Part shown: one piece after another, positions 10,257-19,884 of the stretch
Layout of the letters: every line of letters begins with the position of its first letter
Numbering within the stretch: position 1 is the stretch's first letter
NCBI GenBank assembly: GCA_964506325.1
Contig: CAZDLO010000007.1
Location: 1 to 64,000, forward strand
From: CAINVV01 sp964506325
Lineage (GTDB): Bacteria > Bacteroidota > Bacteroidia > Bacteroidales > Prolixibacteraceae
Direction: 5' to 3'
Length of the DNA: 64,000 nucleotides
Position numbers and translations under genes: made by a program
Notes under the pieces: model-generated
Seen by the model: the letters and a program-made list of their open reading frames with translations, nothing else
What the model was told of the DNA's origin: nothing
Databases searched by the model: none

Positions 10257-10303
10257 GGAGCAATCATCAAATAATCAAGGCTAAAAGATAAGAAAAAAAC
10301 AAA

Positions 10304-13300
10304 CTAGTACACCAGTGTAAGTGAGCCGGATTGCCGGTGCGGGCGCCCGAGAAAATCAACAAAATCCAATATCCAGATGTAATTTCCGGCAGGTGCAAAG
10401 ATGCCGTTTTTCATTTTACCATCCCAGCCCCTGACTTCATTCCGGCATTCAAATACGATGTCATTCCAACGGCTGAAAATTACCAGGTGGTAACCCTCCC
10501 TGTTAATGCCCTCTGACGACAAAAGGAACACCCTGTCAATCTCTTCAGGGGCACCCGGAGCAATTGCATTCGGGGCAAAAAGCCTGCTGAATGCCACAAG
10601 TACACTCCTGGATGTAGTATCCTGACAATCAAATTGATTGTAAACCGTTTGAATGACTTTTCTCCTTCCAACAATTTCATAACTGTGTTCCGGATCCTTC
10701 TCTCTTGAATACCTGTTGTCTCCAAAGTCCCAGTAGTAGTTGATAGCGTCGACACTCTGATCCGTAAAAACTATTTTTGGCATATCGTTGTACACAATAT
10801 CATGGTCCAAAGAAAATCCTGCAGTGGGAATAGGGTGGACCACTATATAAGCCGGACTGAAGATACTGTCCCTGCATCCGGTTACTGAAGATGATGCTTT
10901 GAGGAGGATCCCGTGTTGCTGGCCGGGCAAAAGAAAACTATGATCAATATCTGATCCGTCTCCCTGATTTCCATCTCCAAAGTCCCATTGAAAACTCAAC
11001 CGGTCGACAGGATCATCAATCCGTGCCGTAAAACTGACCGGAAGCGGTGCACATCCTTCCTTGATATCGGAAGTAAAGGAAAATAAAGGCTTTCGCCTGA
11101 CCTCAAGGGTACCTGAAGGGCTCCTGCATCCGTATTTTGAGATGACGAAAAGAGACAATGAGGTTTTGGGTTTGTTGATCAGATCAAAGACGAGCGGGCC
11201 AGAAGTTGTATCCGGTGCATGAATAATTTCGACCGGATCAAATCCCTTTAGATCCCAGTGAAAAGTGTCTTCAGCTCCTGCTGACCCGACATAATTCAGG
11301 GTATCCTTTCCCTGATTCAGACAAGTCGCAGGACTGATAGAAAAACCTACAGTTGGAATAGGCGCCGCATAGACCATTTTTTCGATTGTGGCAGAATTCA
11401 TACATCCCTTATCTGTTGTAACCACAAGATTAACATCATAATAGCCGCCATTTGCATAAATATGCGATGCATTCCTGCCGCTTCCTACGGAACCATCTCC
11501 CCAATTCCATTCATATTTTACAACGGTTTCGGTGTTGGTGGCAGAAAATTCAAAAGGAACAGGCTGACACTGCAACGGATTTTTCACACTCAACTTCAGG
11601 TCGGGAATGACCAGGATATCTTTTCGTGAATTGCTTCCTGTACAGCCATCTTCAGTAACTTTTACAACCAGGTCTCTTTTTGTCTGGTTCACGCCGAGCG
11701 GAATCTGTTCTGTGTTCTGCCCAATTTTGTTGCTGATGGTATCACCTCCGAATATCCAGGTAAACCGGGAGGACGGAGGTGCTGCGTCGCCAACATATGT
11801 TGCCAGCAAATTGTATCCGTAGCACTTTGTTTCATCGATGGTCAGGTTGACCTTTGGAATTTTATGAAACCGGAGAGTCATCATAGTATCAGAAGGACAA
11901 CCGTAAGGATCTGTGATCTCCGCAGAAAAAGGATAATCCCCGTAAGCCGGAACAGTTACATTGGTGCCATTAAATTGCTGATTATTTGTAAGATTTGTCA
12001 AGGTGTAGGATCCCTTGTCGCTGGAGATATTTAGCCTTGCAGAGTATGTATCGCAAAAGATGGTATCAAGCTTAGAAAGATCCATTTTGGGATAAGAGTG
12101 AACTACTACATTTACAGAATCATTTGTTATGCACTTGTTTGCAGCCGTCAGCCTGACTTTGTACATTCCGTTTGTACCAACGATAATTTTTTGATTTTGT
12201 CCCCCGGTATTCCATAAGTATGAATTATGAACACCCGGATCCAGGGTTACTTTATTTCCTTCGCAGATATTCTCCACTTCTTTTAGCAGGGATACTGGTT
12301 TCGGGTTAATATTCACAATAAACTTTGCCTCTTCACTGCAGGATCCGTTGACAGCCCTTACTGAGTAACTGGTAGAAACATCCGGTCTCGCCAAAGGGTT
12401 GGAAACAGTTGGATCTGATAAACCCGTTACGGGAGTCCAGGTATAAGTTGCATGGGTATCTTGCCGGTTTAACGTAACCGGATCCCCCTGGCATCTTGTA
12501 AAAATTCTGTTTTCAGGAGCAACAAATCCAACCGTGTGAACCAGCAAGGAAATATCAGCAGTCAGGTTTACAACCGGATCTCCCGGCATTCCACCATATT
12601 CAATAAGGTATCCGGAACCTTGCCTGTCAGGATAATCGTTCCACTTTTTTGATTCGCTTGGTACTGAAGGATTGAATGTGATATGGGCATAATCCTCCTG
12701 ATGATCAATATTAACATTATGAGTATCATTTGGTTCATAATGAAATTGGTCACCTGTCGGATTTGACGTATCCCACCTGTTCCAGTTATGATAATACGGG
12801 ACACCGTTAGCATCCATAACCGGACCCAGGTTAGCCGGATTTGCCTTAGCCTGTCCCCCTGAGCCGCGCCAAAAAAGAAGACCCTTCCCTCCATCTCTAT
12901 TTCCTTCAGGACCTGTCACCCATCTCCATTCACCTTCTGCCGATTGGTCTGTTGCACCGATCCATCCTACTCCAATGGTTTTTTGCTGAATAAAAATGTT
13001 TTCAAATTCAGAAGTTATGGTTGCCAGATATCCTTGTAAACCATAATATTTTGAAGCTGCAGATTCAGCTTCAGCCTTCGCCGATGACCAGGAAATATCC
13101 GAACGACTGATAAAACGATAAAAGTGACCGGTATACGGAAGATAATCAGCATCATCCAGGGAGAATGTGATGCTACGGCCTCCTACCGTTGGTGAAGGAG
13201 CGTTATTACGGTATTGAACCATTCTGATTGCCTTAATGTACTCACTTATAGAAGCGCCTCCTACTAAGACCAGGTATCCCTGCTGACCGGACCATATCCA

Positions 13301-13543
13301 GCTAACCGGACCTGGATATCCTGGCAGAATAAGTTCATCTTCCCCGGGTATGTAACCCTGGCTGATCGATATTTTCATTCTGGTCACAGTGGCCGTCGAT
13401 GTCATATCAAAATTTGGGGCAAGATATACAGGCTGATTGCAATAGGTAACAGGGCCCTGATTGGTGCTTATTGAAATGTCTGCCGCCCTGGAAAAGAGAG
13501 GGAATATAAACAAAAGAAAAAAAATGACTGACAGGATTCTCAC
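10304..13543 (-). CDS. Large secreted T9SS type-B cargo with C-type lectin-like domain
   Basis: A protein of 1079 residues starting at GTG; no ATG is available in frame nearby, and the first 20 residues form a good signal peptide ending SRA. Residues about 22-130 are a beta-rich domain. About 135-320 is a C-type lectin-like domain with the recognisable run AEAESAASKYYGLQGYLATI, then GWIGATD, WRWVTGPEG, W-N-D and GYLIEYGG. Ig/PKD-like modules follow (WNWGDGS, WDFGDGNQGD, WDFGDNR) and a type-B T9SS tag at 987-1079. It heads the three-gene cargo run. It shares its central and C-terminal modules with the other two but carries a lectin in place of the IgGFc-like head, so a carbohydrate or protein ligand is plausible though untested. 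Confidence 0.88.
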   Translation of the reverse strand: MRILSVIFFLLFIFPLFSRAADISISTNQGPVTYCNQPVYLAPNFDMTSTATVTRMKISISQGYIPGEDELILPGYPGPVSWIWSGQQGYLVLVGGASISEYIKAIRMVQYRNNAPSPTVGGRSITFSLDDADYLPYTGHFYRFISRSDISWSSAKAEAESAASKYYGLQGYLATITSEFENIFIQQKTIGVGWIGATDQSAEGEWRWVTGPEGNRDGGKGLLFWRGSGGQAKANPANLGPVMDANGVPYYHNWNRWDTSNPTGDQFHYEPNDTHNVNIDHQEDYAHITFNPSVPSESKKWNDYPDRQGSGYLIEYGGMPGDPVVNLTADISLLVHTVGFVAPENRIFTRCQGDPVTLNRQDTHATYTWTPVTGLSDPTVSNPLARPDVSTSYSVRAVNGSCSEEAKFIVNINPKPVSLLKEVENICEGNKVTLDPGVHNSYLWNTGGQNQKIIVGTNGMYKVRLTAANKCITNDSVNVVVHSYPKMDLSKLDTIFCDTYSARLNISSDKGSYTLTNLTNNQQFNGTNVTVPAYGDYPFSAEITDPYGCPSDTMMTLRFHKIPKVNLTIDETKCYGYNLLATYVGDAAPPSSRFTWIFGGDTISNKIGQNTEQIPLGVNQTKRDLVVKVTEDGCTGSNSRKDILVIPDLKLSVKNPLQCQPVPFEFSATNTETVVKYEWNWGDGSVGSGRNASHIYANGGYYDVNLVVTTDKGCMNSATIEKMVYAAPIPTVGFSISPATCLNQGKDTLNYVGSAGAEDTFHWDLKGFDPVEIIHAPDTTSGPLVFDLINKPKTSLSLFVISKYGCRSPSGTLEVRRKPLFSFTSDIKEGCAPLPVSFTARIDDPVDRLSFQWDFGDGNQGDGSDIDHSFLLPGQQHGILLKASSSVTGCRDSIFSPAYIVVHPIPTAGFSLDHDIVYNDMPKIVFTDQSVDAINYYWDFGDNRYSREKDPEHSYEIVGRRKVIQTVYNQFDCQDTTSRSVLVAFSRLFAPNAIAPGAPEEIDRVFLLSSEGINREGYHLVIFSRWNDIVFECRNEVRGWDGKMKNGIFAPAGNYIWILDFVDFLGRPHRQSGSLTLVY

Positions 13544-13567
13544 TTGGCGTCTTTGTAAAAAGTAAAG

Positions 13568-14248
13568 CTAAGGGTTCTGACAATTTGTCCGGGCACCGAA
13601 AATTTTGCTCCCAATCCTTACAATGGTGCTGCCTTCGGAAACAGCAACCGGATAATCATCAGACATTCCCATGGATATTTCGCAAAACTCTGTCGAGTGA
13701 GTGAAGTACTTATCCCGGAGAAGTTCAAAAATGGATCTGAGTTTTCTGAATTCAGACTGTATCTGTTCTTCATCGTCAGTAAAAGTAGCCATTCCCATTA
13801 CTCCGGCAATAATAATGTTATTCAATGTCTTAAACTCCCCGGAGGATAAGATTTCTTCGGCCTCACCCAGGGAAAGTCCAAATTTACTTTCCTCACTGGC
13901 AATATGAAATTCCAGGAGAACTGAAACAATGCGATCACACTTTTCAGCTTCCCTGTTGATGGCAGATAACAACCTTAGACTCTCCACCCCATGAATCAGG
14001 GTGACAAAAGGGACAAGCTGTTTAACCTTATTGCCCTGAAGATGACCAATAAAGTGCCATTCAATGTCTGCAGGAAGTTCCTGCCATTTCCGGGTTATCT
14101 CCTGAACCTTGTTTTCGCCAAACAGCCTTTGTCCTGCATTGTATGCTTCCATTATTTCGTGGGTAGTCCTGGTTTTGGAAACAGCGACAAGCCTGACATG
14201 CGAAGGAATCTGACTATGAATGAAAGTAAGGTTTTGGGTAATGGTCAT
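13568..14248 (-). CDS. YggS/PLPBP family pyridoxal-phosphate homeostasis protein
   Basis: A 226-residue cytoplasmic single-domain alanine-racemase-fold protein. The PLP lysine is K25 in VAVSKTRT. Other family motifs are FGENKVQE, WHFIGHLQGNK, GLMG-like VMGMATF, SMGMSDDYPVA and the C-terminal VRIGSKIFGAR that binds the cofactor phosphate. Members buffer free PLP and affect amino-acid and keto-acid pools; no racemase activity is expected. Length is normal for the family. It lies 24 bases upstream of the lectin-type cargo gene on the same strand, but a functional link is unlikely. A TAAATTTG element on the minus strand at 14266-14273 fits as its promoter. Confidence 0.93.
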   Translation of the reverse strand: MTITQNLTFIHSQIPSHVRLVAVSKTRTTHEIMEAYNAGQRLFGENKVQEITRKWQELPADIEWHFIGHLQGNKVKQLVPFVTLIHGVESLRLLSAINREAEKCDRIVSVLLEFHIASEESKFGLSLGEAEEILSSGEFKTLNNIIIAGVMGMATFTDDEEQIQSEFRKLRSIFELLRDKYFTHSTEFCEISMGMSDDYPVAVSEGSTIVRIGSKIFGARTNCQNP

Positions 14249-14265
14249 AGAAAATAAATTGCACC

Positions 14266-14273
14266 CAAATTTA
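14266..14273 (-). promoter_or_regulatory. Bacteroidota -7 promoter element for the YggS-family gene
   Basis: Read on the minus strand this is TAAATTTG, a match to TAnnTTTG, 17 bases before the ATG at 14248. I see no matching -33 element. Confidence 0.4.
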
Positions 14274-14452
14274 GCAAAAAGAGATTCATTTTTTTACTTT
14301 TACCGGATATAAATAGTCGGAAGCAAAGGCAGACAAAAGGATTCCCGGAAAATGACAAACGACAGACGGCGCGACAAAAACTGCAACAGGGATTTCCTGT
14401 TTTTTGGACTGTTTAAAGTAAAAACACCAACATTTACAAGACCTTACTCAGG

Positions 14453-15145
14453 ATGACAAAAAAATACTATTCCTTGATCTGCCTGGCGATGCTCCTGTTG
14501 GTTTTAGTGCCGGCACAGACCGATGCGCAGGCAAAGCCTTTTACCAAAGAATTTTACCTCGGAGCCAAAGGCGGAGTTGTATTCAGCAGGGTCAAATTCA
14601 AGCCCAATGTTGAACAGGATTTCTTTATGGGTCAAACTACCGGATTGATTTTCAGAATGATATCAGAGCCTCACGTTGGAATACAGTTTGAATTCAACTA
14701 CCTCCAGAATGGATGGGAAGAGAAACAACTGGAGGGAATGACTCAAAGTTATTATCACAAACTTAACTATTTTGAGATTCCCATCATGACGCATGCCAAT
14801 CTGGGTAACAAGGCCTTTCGCTTTACTTTTAACCTGGGCCCAAGCGTGGCATTTTTACTTTCAGAAAGCCAGGGTATGAATCCCTCAACGCCTGAGATAC
14901 CTGCTGAGCCTGTTATAGCCTATTGGGGGAAGCCTGTTGACCAGCAGATCAGTTTCCTGTTTGTTGGTGGAATAGGATCAGAATATCATTTCAGAAAAAT
15001 CGGGGCCCTTGCCCTGGATATCCGCGTATTATATTCACTAACAAGCATCTACGACTCAAAGAAATACAGATACGACCCTTCCCAACCCAATGGCTTCCAG
15101 GCAACGCTTTCTTACCTGTTCAGGATGAACAAACCCAGGAATTGA
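14453..15145 (+). CDS. PorT-like outer-membrane beta-barrel protein
   Basis: A 230-residue protein with a clear signal peptide (residues 1-25, ending TDAQA). The mature part opens with FYLGAKGGVVFSRVKF, typical of the small PorT/OmpA-like eight-stranded barrels of Bacteroidota, and ends in a strand with a near-terminal aromatic residue (ATLSYLFRM). Alternating hydrophobic and polar strands recur throughout (GLIFRMISEPHVGIQFEFNY, YFEIPIMTHANL, FTFNLGPSVAF). It probably sits in the outer membrane. It is single, divergent from the YggS gene and not next to T9SS core genes, so a direct secretion role cannot be claimed. Confidence 0.8.
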   Translation: MTKKYYSLICLAMLLLVLVPAQTDAQAKPFTKEFYLGAKGGVVFSRVKFKPNVEQDFFMGQTTGLIFRMISEPHVGIQFEFNYLQNGWEEKQLEGMTQSYYHKLNYFEIPIMTHANLGNKAFRFTFNLGPSVAFLLSESQGMNPSTPEIPAEPVIAYWGKPVDQQISFLFVGGIGSEYHFRKIGALALDIRVLYSLTSIYDSKKYRYDPSQPNGFQATLSYLFRMNKPRN

Positions 15146-15619
15146 AAAGCAGGTAAATAAATGCCCGTTTACATTTTCCGGTTGATTGGTGAATTCACTG
15201 TCCATAACACCGGCTTCCATCCTGCTTGCAGCAGGGTTCCAATCGTGTGTCCATGATAACAGTGCCGCGGAGTAAATGCCGGTGCTAATCCATCAGTCAC
15301 CCCTGCAAAGGGGTATCAGGATGACGAAAGGTTTTCAATCAACCTCCTGTTGATATTATTGCATTATTGGGGGAATAACCGGCAGGGGAAGGAAATCATG
15401 CCTGAATAAAGGCCCGGGTTTTTGGCAGGTCAGGTGACACCGCCCCGGAACCTTAAAACAATCCTGGCAACTCGGGTTTATGCTGTTGTGCCCGTTTCAC
15501 AGGGGCCATGCTACACGTTCCGTTAAAAAGGTCCTAAAAGTTTGAAACACGCAGGCAATAAATTCAACCTCAGAAGAATTCCGTCCCGGCGTATTTCAAA
15601 CCTTTAAAACCTGTATGGG
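15146..15619. other. Intergenic stretch of 474 bases
   Basis: It lies between two convergent genes. It has coding-like base composition but no conserved frame on either strand that I recognise, and no RNA or strong terminator. It may be decayed coding sequence; that is a guess. Confidence 0.4.
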
Positions 15620-16867
15620 TCAATGCAATTCGTGCACCACCAGTCCGGACCTCAGTTTGGGTTCAAACCATGTGGTTTTGGGAGGCATGATGTTTCCTGA
15701 GTCGGCAATATCAATCAATTGCTTCATGGAAACCGCATAAAGTGCAAATGCCACCTTCATTTCACCGGTATCCACTCGTCTCTTCAATTCGCCAAGCCCC
15801 CTGATGCCTCCGACAAAATCTATTCTCTTGTCAGTTCTGAGATCTTTGATACCTAAAATCTTATCCAGTATCAATGCGGAGAGTATGGTGACGTCCAATA
15901 CACCAATGGGATCATTGTCGTTGTACCTGCCCGGTTTGGCCGTCAGCCTGTACCAGAATCCATCAAGATACATGGAGAAAATATGCAGGGCCTCAGGCTT
16001 GTAAATATCGCTGCCGGTTCTGACCACCTCGAAATCATCGGCCAGTTTCTGGAGCAGTTCATCCGAAGAAAGACCATTCAAGTCCTTGACCACCCTGTTG
16101 TAATCGATGATACGCAACTGGTTGTCCGGAAAATGAACTGCCAGGAAAAAATTGTATTCCTCAGATCCGTCATGGCCAGCATTATTGGAACGTTTTTCCT
16201 TTCCGACCAATGCAGCAGCAGCAGTACGGTGATGACCATCTGCCACATAGGTAGCAGGTATGCCGGCAAACAATTCAACAATGCGACTGATTGTCCGTGG
16301 ATCCTCAACCAGCCAGAAATGGTGCCCGAAGCCGTCCTGCGCCACAAAATCATATTCCGGTTTGTTTGACGACACTATGCCGGCCACCAGCTGGTCTATC
16401 TCAGTGACAGCGGGATAAGCAAAAAAAACAGGTTCCATGTTTGCATCTGTTATGCGCACATGCTTCATCCTGTCCTCTTCCTTGTCGCTCCTTGTAAGTT
16501 CATGTTTTTTGATTACTCCGTTCAGGTAGTCTTCCACAGAGGCACCACCAACGATGCCATACTGGGTGCGGCCTTCCATGGTCTGAGCGTAAATGTACAG
16601 GTACTCCCTGTCATCCTGTACCAGCCATCCTTTGGATTTGAACATCTCCAGGTTATCTGCAGCTTTTCTGTACACTTCCTCACTGTGTTCGTCAATACCC
16701 ACCGGAAGATCTATCTCCGGCTTGATGATATGCAGGAGAGAACAGGGATTTCCTTCGGCCTCCAGGCGGGCTTCCTCAGAATTGAGTACGTCGTAGGGAC
16801 GGGATGCAACCCTGGCTGCAAGCTGGACAGGAGGACGAAGGCCCCTGAAAGGTTTTAATATGGCCAT
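15620..16867 (-). CDS. DUF1015 family protein
   Basis: A 415-residue cytoplasmic protein matching DUF1015 along its length: the start MAILKPFRGLRPP, then ASRPYDVLN, RSDKEEDRMKHVRITDANMEPVFF, YVADGHHRTAAA and the C-terminal region ending VVHELH. The conserved DGHHR motif suggests a catalytic or ligand site, but the biochemical role of the family is not established. The gene begins 1 base after the serC stop, so the two are almost certainly one transcript. DUF1015 genes commonly accompany serC or serA in Bacteroidota, which points to serine or phosphoserine metabolism. Confidence 0.9.
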   Translation of the reverse strand: MAILKPFRGLRPPVQLAARVASRPYDVLNSEEARLEAEGNPCSLLHIIKPEIDLPVGIDEHSEEVYRKAADNLEMFKSKGWLVQDDREYLYIYAQTMEGRTQYGIVGGASVEDYLNGVIKKHELTRSDKEEDRMKHVRITDANMEPVFFAYPAVTEIDQLVAGIVSSNKPEYDFVAQDGFGHHFWLVEDPRTISRIVELFAGIPATYVADGHHRTAAAALVGKEKRSNNAGHDGSEEYNFFLAVHFPDNQLRIIDYNRVVKDLNGLSSDELLQKLADDFEVVRTGSDIYKPEALHIFSMYLDGFWYRLTAKPGRYNDNDPIGVLDVTILSALILDKILGIKDLRTDKRIDFVGGIRGLGELKRRVDTGEMKVAFALYAVSMKQLIDIADSGNIMPPKTTWFEPKLRSGLVVHELH

Positions 16868-16868
16868 A

Positions 16869-17939
16869 CTATTGTTTTGCTTCGAAATCTTTCATAACCT
16901 GAACAAGTGCAGCAACACTCTCAAGCGGCATGGCATTGTATATGGATGCCCTGAAACCTCCGACACTCCGATGGCCTTCAATACCTACAATACTATTTTC
17001 TTTGGTAAGGGCCTGGAAATCCTTTTCCAGGTGTTCGTTGCCCGGGGTCATTACGAATGTGACATTCATCCTGGACCGGTCGGCAGGATCAGGCACCGTG
17101 CACTGGAACAAGGAATTACGGTCTATCTCATCGTAAAGCAATTTTGCTTTTGCAATATTCCTGGTTTCCATTGCCTTGATGCCACCGTTGTCCTTCAGCC
17201 AGATCAGGGTCTGAAGAGCCGCAAAAACAGGCAGGCACGGAGGAGTATTGAACATGGATTCCTTCTCTATGTGTGTCTGGTAGTTAATCATGGTAGGAAT
17301 GGAGCGGCCGTTTTTTCCAAGTGCATCCTTGCGGACAATAACGAGGGTGACACCGGCTGGAGCCAGATTTTTCTGAGCCCCTGCATAAATCACGGCATAT
17401 TTGGAAATGTCGATCGGGCGACTGAAAATATCGGAGGACATATCTGCCACCAAAGGTACGGGAGAATCAAGGTCATACAACATTTCGGTCCCGAAGATGG
17501 TATTGTTGGTGGTGATGTGAAGATAATCCAGGTCAGCAGGAATATCAAAACCCTTAGGTATATAATTGAAATTTTTGTCCTTGGAGGAAGCTACCTCAAC
17601 AACTTCGCCGAAAAACTTGCCTTCCTTGATGGCGGCAGTAGCCCAGACACCTGTATTCATGTAACCGGCCCTGCTTTTCATTAAATTATAAGGTGCCATG
17701 TAGAATTGGGTACTGGCCCCACCCTGCAGGAACAGTACTTCATAGCCTTCAGGCACCTCCAGCAGTTCCTTTACCAGGGCAATGGCCTGGTCCATGACAG
17801 CGACAAACTCTTTGCTGCGATGCGATACTTCCATCACAGACAAGGTAGTTCCGGCAAAATTGATAACAGCTTCAGCTGTTTTCTGAATTGTAAATTCGGG
17901 GAGAATAGAGGGTCCCGCGTAAAAATTATGCTTCTTCAT
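16869..17939 (-). CDS. serC: Phosphoserine aminotransferase
   Basis: A 356-residue fold-type I PLP enzyme that transfers an amino group from glutamate to 3-phosphohydroxypyruvate in serine synthesis, and also acts in pyridoxine synthesis in some bacteria. The start HNFYAGPSILP is the family signature. FLQGGASTQFYMAPYNL binds the cofactor phosphate, the Schiff-base lysine is K190 in YAGAQKNLAPAG, and HRSVGGFRASIYNAMP contributes substrate-phosphate arginines near the end. Length is normal. It is the first gene of a two-gene unit with DUF1015. No phosphoglycerate dehydrogenase gene is visible nearby. Confidence 0.97.
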   Translation of the reverse strand: MKKHNFYAGPSILPEFTIQKTAEAVINFAGTTLSVMEVSHRSKEFVAVMDQAIALVKELLEVPEGYEVLFLQGGASTQFYMAPYNLMKSRAGYMNTGVWATAAIKEGKFFGEVVEVASSKDKNFNYIPKGFDIPADLDYLHITTNNTIFGTEMLYDLDSPVPLVADMSSDIFSRPIDISKYAVIYAGAQKNLAPAGVTLVIVRKDALGKNGRSIPTMINYQTHIEKESMFNTPPCLPVFAALQTLIWLKDNGGIKAMETRNIAKAKLLYDEIDRNSLFQCTVPDPADRSRMNVTFVMTPGNEHLEKDFQALTKENSIVGIEGHRSVGGFRASIYNAMPLESVAALVQVMKDFEAKQ

Positions 17940-18062
17940 TCGGATAAGTTTTTATGGGTTTGACTGACTCGCAGGAGTGCTTCACTGCAAGCTAAAATAT
18001 AGAACCTTTTAGATATTTAACTACTTATACTTAATGGACTTACATCCCTTATTATGAAGGTG

Positions 18063-18108
18063 AAATTAACATTTTAATCCTATAAACATGATTAAAATCA
18101 GTTAATTT
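18063..18108. repeat. AT-rich inverted repeat between gcvT and serC
   Basis: The arms AAATTAAC plus ATTTTAATC (18063-18079) pair with GATTAAAAT and GTTAATTT (18090-18108) around a 10-base loop, with only a CA bulge: 17 paired bases. There is no T-run on either side as in a standard intrinsic terminator. It could be a 3' hairpin of the gcvT transcript or a protein-binding site upstream of serC. Confidence 0.55.
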
Positions 18109-18147
18109 TAGGTTAAGTCCGGGCAAAAACAGATATATAGAACCAGT

Positions 18148-19230
18148 CTAAATAAATGGCATCTTCACCACTTTGGCCCTGAGTAATTTACCACGAACAC
18201 CGAGAAAGATTTCGCTTCCGGGTTTGGCCAGTTCCGACGGAACGTAACCCATTCCGATCCCTTTTTCCAGAACAGGCGACTGTGTACCGGAAGTGACTAT
18301 GCCTACCGCTGTGCCTGAGGCATCTGCAATTTCATAGCCATGACGCGGTATTCCGCGGTCGATCATCTCAAAACCGCACAACCTTCGGGCAGTACCTGTC
18401 AATTTCTGATTCAGCAGCAATTCTTTGTCGATAAACTGCTTCTGGTCCGTAAATTTGGTGATCCAACCCAGTCCTGCTTCAATGGGAGAAGTGGAATCAT
18501 CTATATCGTTACCGTAAAGGCAAAAACCCATTTCCAGGCGCAAGGTATCCCGTGCGGCAAGTCCAACCGGTTTTATTCCCTGTTCACGGCCTGCTTCAAA
18601 GATGGCGTTCCACATCTGTACCGCACAGCTGTTATCGAAATAAAGCTCGAAGCCGCCTGCCCCTGTATATCCCGTGGCTGAGATGATTACCTCCTGTACA
18701 CCGGCCATTTCTCCGACTTCAAAAGTATAATACTTTATTGCAGAAAGGTTTATGCTGGTAAGTTTCTGAAGAACCTCAACAGCTTTTGGCCCCTGAACAG
18801 CCAGCTGGGAGATCCTGTCTGATGCATTTTCCAGAACAGCCCCGGCATCATTCTGCGCTATAAGCCAGTTCCAGTCTTTTTCGACATTGGAAGCGTTCAC
18901 GACGAGGAGGTATTTTTCTTTGGAATAATAGTAAACGAGCAAATCATCCACTATGCCGCCTTTCGCGTTTGGAAAGCACGAGTATTGTGCCTGACCGGGC
19001 TGCAACACTGAAACATCATTGGAGGTGACTTTCTGGAGAAAGGCCAGTGAGGCTGGTCCTTTTACCCATATTTCGCCCATGTGTGACACATCAAAAACTC
19101 CGACACTGTTTCGGACAGCCAAATGTTCATCCTTGATGCCGGAATATTCGATAGGCATATCAAATCCGGCAAATTCAGCCATTTTAGCATTGTAGCTCAG
19201 GTGGATCCCATGAAAAGAGGTCTTTTGCAT
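18148..19230 (-). CDS. gcvT: Aminomethyltransferase, glycine cleavage T protein
   Basis: A 360-residue protein matching GcvT from end to end: GFDMPIEYSGIKDEH at the N-terminus, VGVFDVSHMGE, the folate-site region SATGYTGAGGFELYF, and GLAARDTLRLEMGFCLYGND. It takes the aminomethyl group from the lipoyl H protein and forms methylenetetrahydrofolate with release of ammonia. It is monocistronic here; gcvH and gcvP are not in the window. The nearby lpd gene at 30532 could in principle supply E3 for glycine cleavage, but its operon context argues for the 2-oxo-acid complex instead. Confidence 0.95.
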   Translation of the reverse strand: MQKTSFHGIHLSYNAKMAEFAGFDMPIEYSGIKDEHLAVRNSVGVFDVSHMGEIWVKGPASLAFLQKVTSNDVSVLQPGQAQYSCFPNAKGGIVDDLLVYYYSKEKYLLVVNASNVEKDWNWLIAQNDAGAVLENASDRISQLAVQGPKAVEVLQKLTSINLSAIKYYTFEVGEMAGVQEVIISATGYTGAGGFELYFDNSCAVQMWNAIFEAGREQGIKPVGLAARDTLRLEMGFCLYGNDIDDSTSPIEAGLGWITKFTDQKQFIDKELLLNQKLTGTARRLCGFEMIDRGIPRHGYEIADASGTAVGIVTSGTQSPVLEKGIGMGYVPSELAKPGSEIFLGVRGKLLRAKVVKMPFI

Positions 19231-19516
19231 TTGGAAGAAATTTTATTTCAGGGTTGAAACCGTGAAATCTTCAACGGTAACCCGGTTAGATCAAAATAAT
19301 TGATTTTGGACCTGCAGGGAGCGGAATTATCTACAAAAGCCGTGAATCAGGCTGTAAGCTTTCCTGACCGTGCATGCAGGTTTGGATATATATTTGCAAA
19401 CCCCAAAATTAAGAATATTTAGATGAGATGCAGCTAACAAAACTCATGTAAAACAGAATAATATTCCTAATTTCGCAGCATTATTGGAAGTAAAAACAAG
19501 TAAATCACCGGATAAT

Positions 19517-19861
19517 ATGTCTTATACCAATTTAGAATACCTGAAAGAAATCACAGATGGCGACAAACAGATCATACAGGAGCTGATACAGTTGTTTTTG
19601 ATGCAGGTGCCTGATTTTATTGCCAACATGAATAAGTACTACAATTCCGGGGATTATATTTCATTGGGCAAGGAAGCACACAAAGCCAAGTCATCGTTGC
19701 AGATCATGGGGATGTCTGAACTGGAAAAAGAGATGAAGACACTTCAGCTCAGAACCATTGATGGAGCAGATGTTGAAAATTACCCTGTATACATCAGCCA
19801 TTTTGAAATTCAGTGCCAGGCAGCCATTCTTGAATTGAATGCAGAACTGGAAAGCCACTGA
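19517..19861 (+). CDS. Histidine phosphotransfer (Hpt) domain protein
   Basis: A 114-residue single-domain protein from the ATG at 19517; a TTG 33 bases upstream would extend it but lacks family support. It is a four-helix-bundle Hpt domain with the phospho-accepting histidine H55 in the motif EAHKAKSS, preceded by the usual FLMQVPDFI helix. It relays phosphate between hybrid kinases and response regulators. No kinase lies next to it. The nearest receiver domain in the window is in the large fusion at 20897-23890, separated by a hydrolase gene on the other strand. Partnership is speculative. Confidence 0.85.
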   Translation: MSYTNLEYLKEITDGDKQIIQELIQLFLMQVPDFIANMNKYYNSGDYISLGKEAHKAKSSLQIMGMSELEKEMKTLQLRTIDGADVENYPVYISHFEIQCQAAILELNAELESH

Positions 19862-19884
19862 TCTTTCCTGCAAAACTTTTCAGT

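Noticed and set aside
16860..17684. 274-codon open frame on the plus strand
   Set aside because: Antisense to serC, whose full-length match is certain.
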